NCBI GenBank assembly: GCA_024195265.1
Contig: JAJLRJ010000010.1
Span: forward strand, 36,030,126 to 36,094,125
Direction of reading: 5' to 3'
DNA: 64,000 bases
Source: Dendrophyllia cribrosa
Lineage: Eukaryota; Cnidaria; Anthozoa; Scleractinia; Dendrophylliidae
Shown here piece by piece: positions 46,301 through 54,720 of the stretch. The notes beneath the pieces are model-generated. The model was not told the DNA's origin. It saw nothing but the letters and a program-made list of their open reading frames with translations, and made no database searches. Positions within the stretch are counted from its first letter, which is position 1; each line of letters begins with the position of its first letter. The translations under genes and the position numbers were made by a program.

Positions 46301-49300
46301 TTGTATTTATGTAAAAATGAGTACAATAAGAAAAAGTGAAGCATTGATCATAGAACATAACATTATATACATGTACTCTTTTTTGCCCAAGTGTACTGTA
46401 CACATATTTTTATATATAGATTTTAGAAAATAAGAACCTGTTTCAAATTTGAGGGCTAAACGTGTTCTTGTATAGAAAAGGGTTAACTGGCAAATTTTAG
46501 CCTAACAGGTTCTTAAAAACTAGGTTCTTACTTGCGAGTTTTTACTGTATTCCAATTGCATTCGCGATCGGGTAACGCAAAATCCTTTGATACTCCTTAA
46601 CGGAACTTATTTTCTATTGACAAAATAAGTACCGAAGTACTGACCTCAGGTATTACTCATAGCCTCTGCACATTTGGTGTAGAATCTTTCATTTAGAGCG
46701 TTTAATATTCACGAGTTGAATCACTGAGGAGGCTTTGATCAGTTTTAATATTGTTTTACCCCTCTTACTCCCAAAGACATTTAGTGTAGTTCTAACTTTT
46801 GAGCGGTCTGTGGACGAAATCCTATGGTGTGACCATTCAAATGAAACCTCTTCAGTAGTACTTTTGCATGCAAGTACCATTTGTTCTAACTTTTGAGTCT
46901 ATTGATGAAATCCTATGGTGTGACCATTCAAATAAAAACCTCTTCAGCAGTACTTTTGCATGGTATTTGCATGCAAGTAACATTTGTTCTAACTTTTGAG
47001 TCTATTGATGAAATCCTATGGTGTGACCATTCAAATAAAAACCTCTTTAGCAGTACTTTTGCATGGTACTATTTGTTTTTCAATATTTTACAAAATGAAA
47101 TTTGGGATTTTTTTTTTTATTTTGATAATTCTGGCACTCTTGGGTAAAGGGTTAACCATTCGTGGCTGCAACTACCAAAAATTATTTTTGAGCACTCAGG
47201 ATTGAAAACATTCTTACTAACTTCTTATCCAAATTCCAAAAACTTCACCAAAATCATTAGAAACCATCATCATGGAAATTTTAACACGATAATGCCATTA
47301 AGCTGTTCGAAAGTAGTACAAACTATGGTAGATATGACCAAACTTCTCCCGTACGTAATTTTTGCGAGGGCTCCTTGATTAATTCATGAAAACGTTATCG
47401 TAATGGTCATTTTTTAATTCTATTTAAGGATAAAGAAACGCTGAGCTTCTTAAAAGACAGACTTCCTCAATCTCCCATCATATTTGTATGCAACAAGGTA
47501 GACATCACGAAAGAGGCAAAAGAGTTTGACAAGGATTCCGATGACGACGAGGAGGTAGGAGATAATGATGAGGATCAGGACGGCAACGAAGGCGAACGAG
47601 TTGACAAGGCAAAGACAGTTTTTAATCAGCTGAAAGAAAGCAACTTTCTCTCAGGAAATTGTTGGGAAACGTGCCCTTTGTACCATGCCATTTCCGCCAA
47701 AGAAGTTCGCAAAGAAAGGTTGGGGAAGCGAGAGACATCAGAGGCTACCAGGAGATTTAAACGATTTGAATCCAATCTGCAGCATCGTCTTGGAGGAGTC
47801 ATGAAGACCCAAACAAGACAAGTCGTGCAAAAACTTTTGGTCCTTCAAGAAAGCTTCGTAAACATTGTCCAGGTGCAGAGAACTTTGATCACTGAACAGG
47901 CTTCTCGTCTGCCGCAGATCATTAATAAGGGTAATGAGATAGAAATGAAAATGTACAAGTCATTTGCACTACTTACTTTCAACTCAGAAGAATCCAAAGG
48001 CAAAATCGTGGAGAATATACTGAATTTGAAAAAGGAGTTTCGACAAGAAGCTGAAGCTTACAAAGCCGCAAACCAGCGACATCTTCGAAATGACGCTCAA
48101 ACAATGGTAAAGACAGACCTCCCTGCCTTTACAGCGGAACTCGCGCCACTGTTGACTGATAGTGGCTTTGACATCGTTTTTCAGCGATTTCTCAGTGACA
48201 TGAAAGGAAGTATTTTGGAGAAGATGTGTAATTCCCTTGGTATCTGTGTCGAATCAGCAATGAAAGAATTAGTTAATGAACTCACCAAGGCTATCATTGA
48301 CTTCAATGAAGAATTGTCTGATCCCATCGTCACTCGGATTTTAGAAGACAGCTATGACATTCAATTCTTGGCAGCTAAGGCAGAAGCGGATGAACTGATT
48401 CAAATTGTTTTAAACGGACTTCTTGACGCCATTAAGGAGGCTGTCAGTATTGCTCTGAGGCGGGAAATTTCCGGACCCCTTAGTTCAAAATCGATGACGA
48501 GTTTCCCCAAAAAAGACGTCAACAACATAGCAACTCGACGGTCCATCGTGGAGTCCCTTCTTGAGACAATTGACGAGACACGTGTGGCAGAGGCAGTCCA
48601 CGAAGCCTGTTGTCATCGTCTCCAAACAATGCACGATTTATTTTGCACTGCTATGTCCTCACTTTCTTCCTTGCAAACAGATTTTGCAAATTGCCAGATG
48701 GCATCGCAGCTTGAAAAGTTCCGTGTCCGTTTCACACCCCAGATACGCACGTTGGCTGTTGAAGGAATGGCCCTGCAGAATATGCAGCATCTAGGACCTG
48801 TGAAGCTAGGCTCACATATCGCCAAGACGCGGCATGGAAACATCTATGATTGCATCAGCGAGCGTTGGTGTAGGGTCCCACCAAGCGGACAATGCGCAGT
48901 GAAGGTGCTTGAGAAACGAAACTTGGGTGAAGCCATCTGGAAGCAGACTGCAGTTGATTTAGTCAACATGATGTAAGTAATGTCATAAATGTGCACTAAT
49001 ATAATGCGCGCTCTGCGTCTCCCGGAGATGAATCATCGGCGATCGATTAAGTATGGAATCAAGACGAAATGCTTGATGGAATTAATACCCACCAACAAAC
49101 GCGCGATCACAAAGTTACGAGGGGGAGGGGGGAGGGGGGGGGGGGGGGGGGCACATTGTGCTCAGGAACTCAAAAAAAGCCCAGGCAAAATAGGGTTAAA
49201 TAAAACATAACAATAATTGACGAAATGCTACAATAACAAAGTATAAGGTAATCTAATGAAACTGATAATGATCTGATAAAAAGGTAAGAACTATTTGCAA

Positions 49301-51872
49301 TAATTATATCATGGAATTTTAAGGTTACACGTTAAAGGCTTCTTTGAAATAGTGGGTCTTTAGCAATGACTTAAAAGTACTAAAATTCTCCTGATTTTTT
49401 ATGCATTCTTATGCATTAGCATGTTACCCATGCTTTTCTAATGCCTTTAGGGACATGATTCAGAAACTCCGCGGATCACATCCAAACCTGTTACGCCTTT
49501 TTGGCTGGGTCTTCCCTGAGCCTGAGGTGTTACATGTGGTTATGGAAAGGGCAGAGAGGGGTCTGCTATGCGCTCTACAGCAGGGATTGCCGCTGGCCAT
49601 TAGGATGAACATCGCGGTGGATGTGGCAGAAGGTCTGAAAGCTATTCACAACATCAACTACATTTACGAGGATCTGAAGCCTGGAAACGTCTTGGTAAGA
49701 ATAAGGATAATAATGTATGTTACATAATCATTCAAGCTCGCAAAGGTGGCTCCATATAGTTGTTTGGCGCGCGAGGCATGGGCACGAAAATGGCGCGAGC
49801 AAGCGTTTGTTTATTTTGATGACGTAACGAAAATAAAGGGGTTTTCTCACTGGTAGCTAAAACTCGCACACCGGTGTTAATTAAGCAAGAACACAAATAA
49901 ATTGATTGATTGTATTGTACTTCTGTTTCTAGTTTATGTGTGGTTTTCAGGGAAGGGGGGCATTTATTAGACAGGGGGCGTTTGTTAGAGAGGGGCGTTC
50001 AATACAAACTTGTCAGCTTATAATTAGGAGGGCGTTAATTATATAGGAGGCGTTCATTAGATCGGGGGCGTTTATTCGATCATTTACGGTATTGCGCGCG
50101 TTTCACACGGTAAAATTGGTAGGATTTTCTTGGTTCGCGAGCACAAAAAATGACAACAATATTTGCACATACACAAACACCATTTGTTCTAACTTTTGAG
50201 TCTGTGGACGAAATCCTATGGTGTGACCATTCAAATGAAACCTCTTCAGCAGTACTTTTGCATGGTACCATTTGTTCTAACTTTTGAGTCTGTGGATGAA
50301 ATCCTATGGTGTGACCATTCAAATGAAACCTCTTCAGCAGTACTTTTACATGATACCATTTTTTCTAACTTTTGAGTCTGTGGATGAAATCCTATGGTGT
50401 GACCATTCAAATGAAACCTCTTCAGCGGTACTTTTGCATAGTACCATTTGTTCTAACTTTTGAGTCTGTGGATGAAATCCTATGGTGTGACCATTCAAAT
50501 GAAACCTCTTCAGCAGTACTTTTGCATGGTACCATTTGTTCTAACTTTTGAGTCTGTGGACGAAATCCTATGGTGTGACCATTCAAATGAAACCTCTTCA
50601 GCAGTACTTTTGCATGGTACCATTTGTTCTAACTTTTGAGTCTGTGGACGAAATCCTATGATGTGACCATTCAAGTGAAACCTCTTCGGCAGTACTTTTG
50701 CATAGTACCATTTGTTCTAACTTTTGAGTCTGTTAACGAAATCCTATGGTGTGACCATTCAAATGAAACCTCTTCAGCAGTACTTTTACATGATGATACC
50801 ATTTTTTCTAACTTTTGAGTCTGTGGATGAAATCATATGGTGTGACCATTCAAATGAAACATCTTCAGCAGTACTTTTGCATGATACCATTTGTTCTAAC
50901 TTTTGAGTCTGTGGACAGAATCCTATGGTGTGGCCATTTAAATGAAACCTCTTCGGCAGTACTTTTGCATGGTACCATTTGTTTTTCAATATTTTGCGAA
51001 ATGAAATTTGGGATTTTTCTTGAATTTTGGTATTTTGCACTCTTGGGAGTTAAAGGGTTAAACACGAAAAACTTAAAGACCACGAAGAGGGGATATCAAG
51101 GGAATCTTCAAACAGAGAATAAACCATAATCAGTTTTTAAGCGAGTTTTCTAAGATACGAGGCGATAAACTTAAAAAAACTTGTCCAATGATTTCAAGTT
51201 GCAATCCATTTCCATTCTGGCCATCTGCAGCCCAAGACACTTATTTTTACACTTAAGCACTAGTAGAATAATATTTCAACAAAACTGGACCAATCTGTTT
51301 GTGTTTACACTAATTAATGGTGACTTAGCCTTCTTTAGTATAGTGCTGATAAACGTTTAGCGTGGAACAACCGTATTCGTCCTCACTTCCCTTTACTCAG
51401 CGCCTTGGCGACTGACGTTGAGACAAGTTTACACTATACAGCTGCCTTTCTTTTATCTCTCCAGTTAATGTGTGATGGAACAGCCAAGATCAACCTAACA
51501 AAACCAGAGTTTCCGTACGAAATGACTCCGCTTGGCACACCGTTCCACATCTCACCGGAAATGTACCGGTACCATGGTACAGGCCATCTCAGTTACCCGT
51601 CCTACGACATCTACGCATTTGGAATGCTCTTGTGGGTGCTGTATGAGGGATCTGGAAAGACACGGCCACAAGTGTACCAGCACCTGGGAACTAATGAAGC
51701 TATGCGGGAAGCAGTGGAAAAAGAGAGATTTCCAGAAAGATTGCAAAACATGACCGATGCATGCTGGGAATTGATATCAAGTTGTTGGAATGAAAGAAAT
51801 GCTGTGCGAATAGAAAATGTCGTGTCTCTGATGAAAGGGATAAAGGATAGATGTTGGGAGGAATTGCGTTAG
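36731..51872 (+). CDS. DSTYK: DSTYK-like protein: GTPase domain plus degenerate kinase domain
   Basis: Four exons (36731-37375, 47429-48972, 49451-49694, 51465-51872) join in frame to a 946-residue protein; human DSTYK has 929. The order matches DSTYK: an N-terminal P-loop NTPase region, a long helical middle, and a C-terminal kinase-like domain. The GTPase motifs are intact: GEKNCGKS (residues 76-83), DSPG (176-179), NKVD (237-240) and SAK (304-306). The kinase half keeps the ATP-site lysine (K707, in CAVKVLEK) and the catalytic-loop Asp, but the loop reads YEDLKPGN (802-809) instead of HRDxKxxN. The DFG/DLG segment is missing: AKINLTKPE stands where human has AKITDLGFCKPE. This suggests a GTPase with a pseudokinase tail. 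Known vertebrate DSTYK acts in FGF/ERK signalling and cell death; the role here is unknown. Introns hold many transposons but coding exons look clean. Confidence 0.88.
37376..38128. repeat. Intron 1 minisatellite (reverse orientation), diverged copies
   Basis: About five diverged units each carry ATTTGAATGGTCACACTTT, AGGATTTCAT, CACAAACTCAAAAGTTAGAA and ACCACCTTGTAC. They are the reverse complement of the minisatellite at 46770-47155 and 50170-51000. One unit was split by the LINE at 38129-41179 and resumes at 41180. Confidence 0.85.
38129..41179 (+). mobile_element. 5'-truncated CR1/L2-like LINE with target duplication, 3,051 bp
   Basis: The insertion is flanked by the 9-bp direct repeat ACCTTGTAC (38120-38128 and 41180-41188), which belongs to the host minisatellite. 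The element encodes endonuclease and reverse transcriptase in one frame and ends AAATAAAGCTATGATGAATAA. That is a short tail rather than poly-A, as in CR1/L2 families. No ORF1 is present and the frame has no early ATG, so the 5' end is truncated. It lies in sense orientation in DSTYK intron 1. Confidence 0.9.
38213..40738 (+). CDS. LINE endonuclease-reverse transcriptase ORF (frameshifted C-terminus)
   Basis: Domains in order: an APE-type endonuclease (INETRLDESI, GGGVALYIRN, GDLNCD, IDLFLTN, GISDHSLI), then the reverse transcriptase (YRPISVLPIVSKLIERI, QHGFRPKHST, FLDLKKAFDTVDH, GVPQGSILGPLLFLIYIND, and the catalytic KMYADDTCLF). The frame stops at 40736-40738 after WDTLER. The next frame carries the rest of the C-terminal domain (SKQLAVSVYKAKNN through YRGTVLWNGLSNEIK) to about 41000, so a single-base frameshift has broken it. 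The first codon given is not a true start; the frame is open upstream into the truncation. The RT motifs fit the CR1/L2/Rex group. Apart from the frameshift it looks young. Confidence 0.92.
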   Translation: MNITSLPAHIDELRFYMNSQLIDILAINETRLDESIIDREIGIPGYTLERKDRNRNGGGVALYIRNSLNYERMYEYNEDQLEWLCIKVTKPKSKPFIVGTWYRPPAATSDIMRIFESLIDRLESLDLETNIIGDLNCDVGASPHDSQTKQLLDICNLYQYHQFIEEPTRITRHTATTIDLFLTNNRSQYSHSGVCHIGISDHSLIYAVRKLCVPKRNSKIITSRQFRNFDANAFRYDLNLAPWHIIQNDENPNHAWKIWKEIFLKISNIHAPLRKRKIRNAFAPWLTPELKRQMFERDKLKKIATKFKTDENWTNYKHVRNRVNANIKLAKVAYYNNYFNENLGNIKNAWKGVNMIMGKDSLPTEIKDITVDGMSYTSPSEICNVLNAHFVQVGPNLANSIPEANINFDKYITPSQHSFSLMETTSDIVYRLIQSMPLDKASGLDGISCRLLKEAAPVITTSLTYIINLSIRSGIFPDDWKIARVSPVFKEDIKSDPNNYRPISVLPIVSKLIERIVFNQLYSFLVENDLLADSQHGFRPKHSTLTALLEATNEWYLNIDNDLLNGVLFLDLKKAFDTVDHNILLKKLELYGVDPHALQWFTSYLSGRQQKTYVNSTLSNSLPIACGVPQGSILGPLLFLIYINDLQMCTSSSATKMYADDTCLFASAQDPSILQSNLNEGLKKVLSWLHANKLTLNIKKTKYLIIASHYNLNHMEHDFEININEIPLKRVKSHRYLGVEIDETLSWHVQVDAITKKVSAGLGVLKRIRDLVPTSTLQMMYEALILPYLDYCSEVWGCMGKCLADRLQKLQNRAARIITYSNYDIRSADILEDLGWDTLER
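41189..42585. other. DSTYK intron 1, non-coding
   Basis: It contains one more minisatellite-like unit (41189-41290) and AT-rich DNA. The 88-codon open frame at 41610-41876 has no recognisable domain or exon borders. Confidence 0.45.
42586..42671. repeat. 33-bp tandem repeat, 2.6 copies
   Basis: CGTGGCGCAGTGAATTCTGG starts at 42586, 42619 and 42652 with an exact 33-bp period. The copies are identical where they overlap. It sits directly after a short open frame (42398-42598) with no domain. Confidence 0.9.
43125..43295. repeat. Single copy of the DSTYK-intron repeat with one element end
   Basis: It starts TAACTCCCGAGAGCGCCAAA and continues with AAATTCAAGAAAAATCTCGA, CAATGGTACGG and one unit of TTGAATGTTCACACCATAGG...ACTCAAAAGTTAGAA. 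It is the reverse complement of the end of the array at 50170-51060. This shows that the minisatellite is the interior of a defined element whose other border is CTCTTGGGAGTTAAAGGG. Confidence 0.7.
43800..44230. repeat. G-rich and A-rich low-complexity tracts
   Basis: G-rich tracts occur at about 43838-43868 and 43971-44010, the latter with an unbroken run of about 23 G. They are followed by poly-A and AAATAC-type tracts up to 44225. The AAATAC tract probably belongs to the 3' tail of the LINE fragment that follows on the minus strand. Confidence 0.8.
44231..45290 (-). pseudogene. L1/Tx1-like LINE, C-terminal fragment
   Basis: On the minus strand the sequence reads from GTEILSLGKSIYQPFFRK through KVGDLVSKDHIFLKST to a C-terminal zinc-knuckle-like motif CTFCENEDESLEHLFYFC with LFW after it. 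It then passes, after a frame break near 44570, into LLAKLFIYRCKINT. The C-x2-C...H-x4-C region followed by FW is the usual end of Tx1/L1-clade ORF2. The 5' part, including endonuclease and catalytic RT, is missing. The 3' tail is of TTGTAT type. Confidence 0.82.
45291..46097. other. DSTYK intron 1, non-coding
   Basis: No exon or domain recognised. Open frames at 45316-45549 and 45824-46142 overlap on opposite strands and lack support. Confidence 0.4.
46100..46547. mobile_element. Tc1/mariner-like MITE, 448 bp
   Basis: The ends CAGTAAAAACCCGCAAGTAA and TTACTTGCGAGTTTTTACTG are inverted copies with one mismatch, flanked by TA on both sides (46098-46099 and 46548-46549). A TA duplication with CAGT termini is characteristic of Tc1/mariner. 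The interior has four or more copies of AGGTTCTTA in both orientations. Confidence 0.85.
46770..47155. repeat. Minisatellite element, three units
   Basis: Three units of about 90 bp contain TTCTAACTTTTGAGTCTATTG, GAAATCCTATGGTGTGACCA and CTCTTTAGCAGTACTTTTGC or close variants. They are followed by the element end TTTGGGATTTTT...GGCACTCTTGGGTAAAGGG. It has the same family and orientation as 50170-51060. Confidence 0.88.
47429..48972 (+). CDS. DSTYK: DSTYK-like exon 2 (GTPase G4-G5, helical region, kinase N-lobe start)
   Basis: The acceptor TTCTATTTAAG ends at 47428. The donor GTAAGT starts at 48973 after a split ATG codon. The exon opens with DKETLSFLKDRLPQ then IIFVCNKVD (G4), a very acidic insert (about residues 250-275) and HAISAKEV (G5). 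A long helical region rich in K, E and Q follows. The end carries the start of the kinase-like lobe: KLGSHIAKTRHGNIYDC, where the usual GxGxxG loop is eroded, and the lysine motif CAVKVLEK. Confidence 0.88.
48973..49450. other. DSTYK intron 2 with poly-G tract
   Basis: Non-coding. A G-rich stretch at about 49120-49151 ends in an unbroken run of roughly 17 G. No transposon ends recognised. Confidence 0.6.
49451..49694 (+). CDS. DSTYK: DSTYK-like exon 3 (kinase core, catalytic loop)
   Basis: The acceptor CTAATGCCTTTAG ends at 49450 and the donor GTAAGA starts at 49695. The single leading base completes the split ATG. It encodes 81 residues: SHPNLLRLFGWVF, HVVMERAERGLL (hinge), IAVDVAEGLKAIH, then the catalytic loop YEDLKPGNVL, in which H-R of HRD is replaced by Y-E while D, K and N are kept. 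Confidence 0.88.
49695..50160. repeat. DSTYK intron 3, GGGGGCGTT-type repeat
   Basis: The part at 49950-50090 repeats GGGGGCGTTTATTAGA-like phrases five times with variation. The rest is non-coding. It looks like a dispersed coral-type repeat of unknown class. Confidence 0.55.
50170..51060. repeat. Minisatellite element, nine units of about 88 bp
   Basis: Nine tandem units each contain CCATTTGTTCTAACTTTTGA, GTCTGTGGATGAAATCCTAT, GGTGTGACCATTCAAATGAA and CAGCAGTACTTTTGCATGG. The array ends in the element border with TTTGGGATTTTTCTTGAATT and CACTCTTGGGAGTTAAAGGG. The small open frames inside are by-products of the period. Confidence 0.93.
51061..51464. other. DSTYK intron 3, 3' part
   Basis: Non-coding. 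It ends with the polypyrimidine tract CTTTCTTTTATCTCTCCAG that forms the exon 4 acceptor. Confidence 0.6.
51465..51872 (+). CDS. DSTYK: DSTYK-like exon 4 (kinase C-lobe)
   Basis: The acceptor ends at 51464 and the stop TAG is at 51870-51872. It encodes 135 residues. LMCDGTAKINLTKPE should contain the DFG motif but does not. It is followed by LGTPFHISPEMYR (the activation-segment APE region), YDIYAFGMLLWVLYEG (the conserved D-x-x-x-F-G helix F motif) and WELISSCWNERNAVR at the end of the C-lobe. Confidence 0.9.
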   Translation, partial: LMCDGTAKINLTKPEFPYEMTPLGTPFHISPEMYRYHGTGHLSYPSYDIYAFGMLLWVLYEGSGKTRPQVYQHLGTNEAMREAVEKERFPERLQNMTDACWELISSCWNERNAVRIENVVSLMKGIKDRCWEELR

Positions 51873-51887
51873 AGGGTTAAATCCTAA

Positions 51888-52049
51888 GGGCCGATTTACA
51901 CGGTACAACTTTATTGCACGCGACACGCTTACGACGTGCTTACGATATGACTTGAGTTGATTTACACCAAGCATATCGTGTTGTAAGCATGCGGTAAGAA
52001 TGGCGTAAGCGTGTCGCATGCGACAGAGTTGTTCCGTGTAAACCGGCCC
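51888..52049. mobile_element. PIF/Harbinger-like MITE in the DSTYK 3' UTR, 162 bp
   Basis: The ends GGGCCGATTTACACGG and CCGTGTAAACCGGCCC are inverted copies, flanked by TAA on both sides (51885-51887 and 52050-52052). A 3-bp TWA duplication fits PIF/Harbinger. It begins 16 bases after the stop codon, so it should be transcribed as part of the 3' UTR and could form a strong hairpin. Confidence 0.82.
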
Positions 52050-52075
52050 TAACACAACCAAAGTAAGACTTGAGG

Positions 52076-52154
52076 CTAGCCTGCATGCAGACGTTTCCTA
52101 CTTTCCTTGCTTCCGCGCGAAGCAAAGGGATTGGAGACGTATGCACACAGGCTA
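52076..52154. mobile_element. Very short TIR element
   Basis: TAGCCTGCATGCAGACGTTTCC and its imperfect inverse near 52133-52154 enclose about 35 bases. It is probably a degenerate MITE of 79 bp. Confidence 0.5.
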
Positions 52155-52225
52155 ACTGTACAATTACGTGGAGTTGGAGGCTGAGCGGTGAAGCCAGAAA
52201 TGAAAAGACGCATGTTGTATGCTAA

Positions 52226-52231
52226 AATAAA
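52226..52231 (+). promoter_or_regulatory. Candidate poly(A) signal of DSTYK
   Basis: AATAAA lies about 350 bases after the stop, downstream of two MITEs. Confidence 0.45.
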
Positions 52232-52716
52232 CGCGTGAAGATCCTTTGGTACTCAAGCATATTTAAGTACAACACAGAAATGTGCGCAGCATACCAGCCG
52301 ATTTTTCGCCTATTGATTGTACAATTTACGTATTGTCTTTTGACTTAAGTCACATTTATAGATTTATGAAATCAACTGTATTGGATTTTTTTTTATTGAG
52401 GTAACATTTGCTAATCAGTGTCAGGGTGCCTGTTGTGGTGAAAGTGTTGAAATATTGATCTGTAGATAAATAAGCTGCATGTTATTGAATTAAGTTGGCA
52501 CGCTGACAAAAGTCAATATGTTGTTTAAATTTTACGCTTAAATTGTTACGCCAATGGCGCACTTGTACAATTTTGTAATTTTTGATTGAGTATAAGAGGA
52601 AATTAAGCTTACCATAATCTGGATTATAATTTGAACTTTGTTCTATCGATAATGGCGTGGGTATTTGGGTTTCTATTTTTTTTTTCAAATGATTTATTTA
52701 CAATTCATAAATATAT
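52232..52716. other. Non-coding spacer, nothing recognised
   Basis: AT-rich, no ORF with support. Confidence 0.4.
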
Positions 52717-52860
52717 GTTATTTGCCGGCCGGGAGGTCCGTATAGGAAAAAACTGTGCCCGAGGTCTTGAGTACGGCCCGAGGCCGCAGGCCGAGGGCCG
52801 TACTCAAGACCGAGGGCACAGTTTTTTCCTATACGGACCGACCAAGGCCGGTAAATAACT
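52717..52860. mobile_element. Near-perfect palindromic element
   Basis: An inverted repeat is centred near 52787. The arms at 52735-52839 (GGTCCGTATAGGAAAAAACT ... CCTATACGGACC) are nearly perfect, and weaker pairing reaches TATTTGCCGGCC and GGCCGGTAAATA outside. The centre is GC-rich (GGCCGAGGGCCG). Similar phrases (ACCGTGCCCGTGGGCAGAG, AGGAAAATCCGGACCGCG) occur at 54022-54060, which may be the other end of a larger element. Confidence 0.75.
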
Positions 52861-53659
52861 TATTTATTTTTTTCCTACTTTAATTCAGCGATTTGCCGAG
52901 AAAATCGTGATACACTTGTACAACTTTCCAAGAAATCATGTCTTTAATACGCGCCGTGTCAAGCAAAACTGACACAACGCGTGCAAAACCTAAATTAACT
53001 CGGTAGTCTTCACAACTTTTTCATTCATAAACAAAAGAACTTACTTTGCAAAGTGAACTCATTTCTATTAGTTTATGTCTCTCGGTAGAACAAACGGCTG
53101 TTGTGTTTGCTTCTGGTGAGGATAGAGAAATGTTCTTGCTTACAGCGAAGCCGTGGAAAGCTGAAGATTAACTTTAAAAACTTTTCAAATTTTTGTATAA
53201 AAGAAAAGTCGAGCGTAATTCATTCATAGCAGTGCGAAAGCTTAAACTGAGCTATTCTACTTTAAAAATCATATTTCTTGAATGAAAACTTACAGAATTT
53301 AGATAAAAGAAGGTAACAACTGCGAAATAAAAGCATTCAAACCGAGCAATGTAGTGAAAGTCCAAATTATCTCGTAAAATCCGATCGCGAAACTGCATGT
53401 ATTAAAATTTATATCGACAACGAGCTAGTACAAAACTAGAATCAAATGAGAAATTTAAGCAAGACTTTTTAATGAAAATTAACAGAATATCGATTAGAAG
53501 AAAAAAGAAACGGAAAAATAAGAACACTTGAATCAAATGGAGTCAAAAACTTTGTAAACAAGTGCAAGATTGTCTAATTACAGTATTTTTTAAACCAAAA
53601 ACCGCTTTGTAAAAAAAAAAAACAACAACAAACGCCGAACAAACTAATAAATCAACAAA
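52861..53659. other. Non-coding, possibly interior of a larger element
   Basis: AT-rich with no ORF of note. It lies between the palindrome at 52717-52860 and the related phrases at 54022-54060. Confidence 0.35.
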
Positions 53660-53944
53660 TCATAAAATCCAAACTTGTACTCGCCTTTTTGAGGAATAAC
53701 ATTGACCTTTAATTTTACGGCTGATTTCTCCTTCCACCCAGTAGTTTAATCTCTCTTTCTTCATTGAGTCTTTTTGATACCTCGTCTTTAGCGTGTTTTC
53801 GGATCTTTGTATGTCAGCCGACCGATCAGCCATGCATGGTGAAACTTTGCTGGTTTCTTCATTGTTTTCTTCATTTGTGTCGTTAAATATTTTATCTGGC
53901 CAATAAAATTCACTTTCGCTTTGGTAGCTTTCGTCTGGGTCCAT
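53660..53944 (-). CDS. Hypothetical acidic/basic protein, 94 codons
   Basis: The open frame starts at ATG 53942-53944 and stops at 53660. The first half is acidic (DPDESYQSESEFYWPD), the second basic with KTRYQKDSMKKERLNYWVEG. A GT dinucleotide after EISRKIK (near 53712) could be a splice donor, so this may be a first exon. I do not recognise the family. The location between related GC-rich inverted phrases (52717-52860 and 54022-54060) suggests that it could belong to a transposon rather than the host. Confidence 0.35.
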   Translation of the reverse strand: MDPDESYQSESEFYWPDKIFNDTNEENNEETSKVSPCMADRSADIQRSENTLKTRYQKDSMKKERLNYWVEGEISRKIKGQCYSSKRRVQVWIL

Positions 53945-54204
53945 AATTAACGGGAAAATTCAATAAAACCAGGGCTTACAAGCTTACAGAACAACAGAGT
54001 CACATCACTCACGAAAGCGTTACCGTGCCCGTGGGCAGAGATAGGAAAATCCGGACCGCGCTAAGAACCAATCAGATTGCAGGATTCGTTACCGTGCCCT
54101 CTTGGAAAAAAATAATTCTAGTTATTGTATAGTAACTGGGTAATCATAATAAACAAGTACTGATTGGTTGAATCGCTCGTGGAACCAGAAATGTGATTAC
54201 CAGG

Positions 54205-54300
54205 GGTCAATTTAATAACACTTTTACACTTGTAATTTACAAGTGTAGCTATTGTTTTCAACCTCTGAAACAATGGCTTCACTTGTAAATTGCCAATAGC
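54205..54300. mobile_element. Relative of the palindromic element at 7329-7428
   Basis: It shares TCAATTTAATAA, CACTTTTAC, CTATTGTTT and TGAAACAAT with the copy in the ATP6AP2 intron. The inverted pair ACACTTGTAATTTACAAGTGT makes a short hairpin. Confidence 0.55.
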
Positions 54301-54604
54301 AAAGCGCACAAATGACGTCAGTACTCATGTTTGTCTGAGTTTATAATTTATTCTTGTTTATTCTTGCATTTCTGACAATAGAAATTCGTTATTAGGAATC
54401 CCCTGAGAGTCACTTTTGGTTTGTTTGTCTGAGTTTTAGTTCTATAAATAGTAATTGTGCGCTTCGCTGACCCCAGGTCTTGTTGACCGCAAAATTATGA
54501 AAAATATATGAGACTACTGTCCAGGTCCCCACGCGGAGTTCCACGAGCGCTGAGTTCCCCAGGAACACGAAGCGCCACGGCCAGGACCACAACGGGGTTT
54601 CTTT

Positions 54605-54720
54605 AAAATTTTAACATGCAAGGCTGATCAGACAGCAAATTCGTTCGATTTCTTTTAATAATATTATTAAAAGAAATCGAACGAATTTGCTGTCTGATCA
54701 GCCTTGCATGTTAAAGTTTT
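54605..54720. repeat. 116-bp palindrome with perfect 104-bp core
   Basis: Bases 54611-54714 are a perfect palindrome with no spacer (centre between 54662 and 54663, TTTTAATAAT/ATTATTAAAA). One mismatch allows extension to 54605-54720. The arms contain CATGCAAGGCTGATCAGACA and its inverse. No TIR-type target duplication is evident. Confidence 0.92.
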
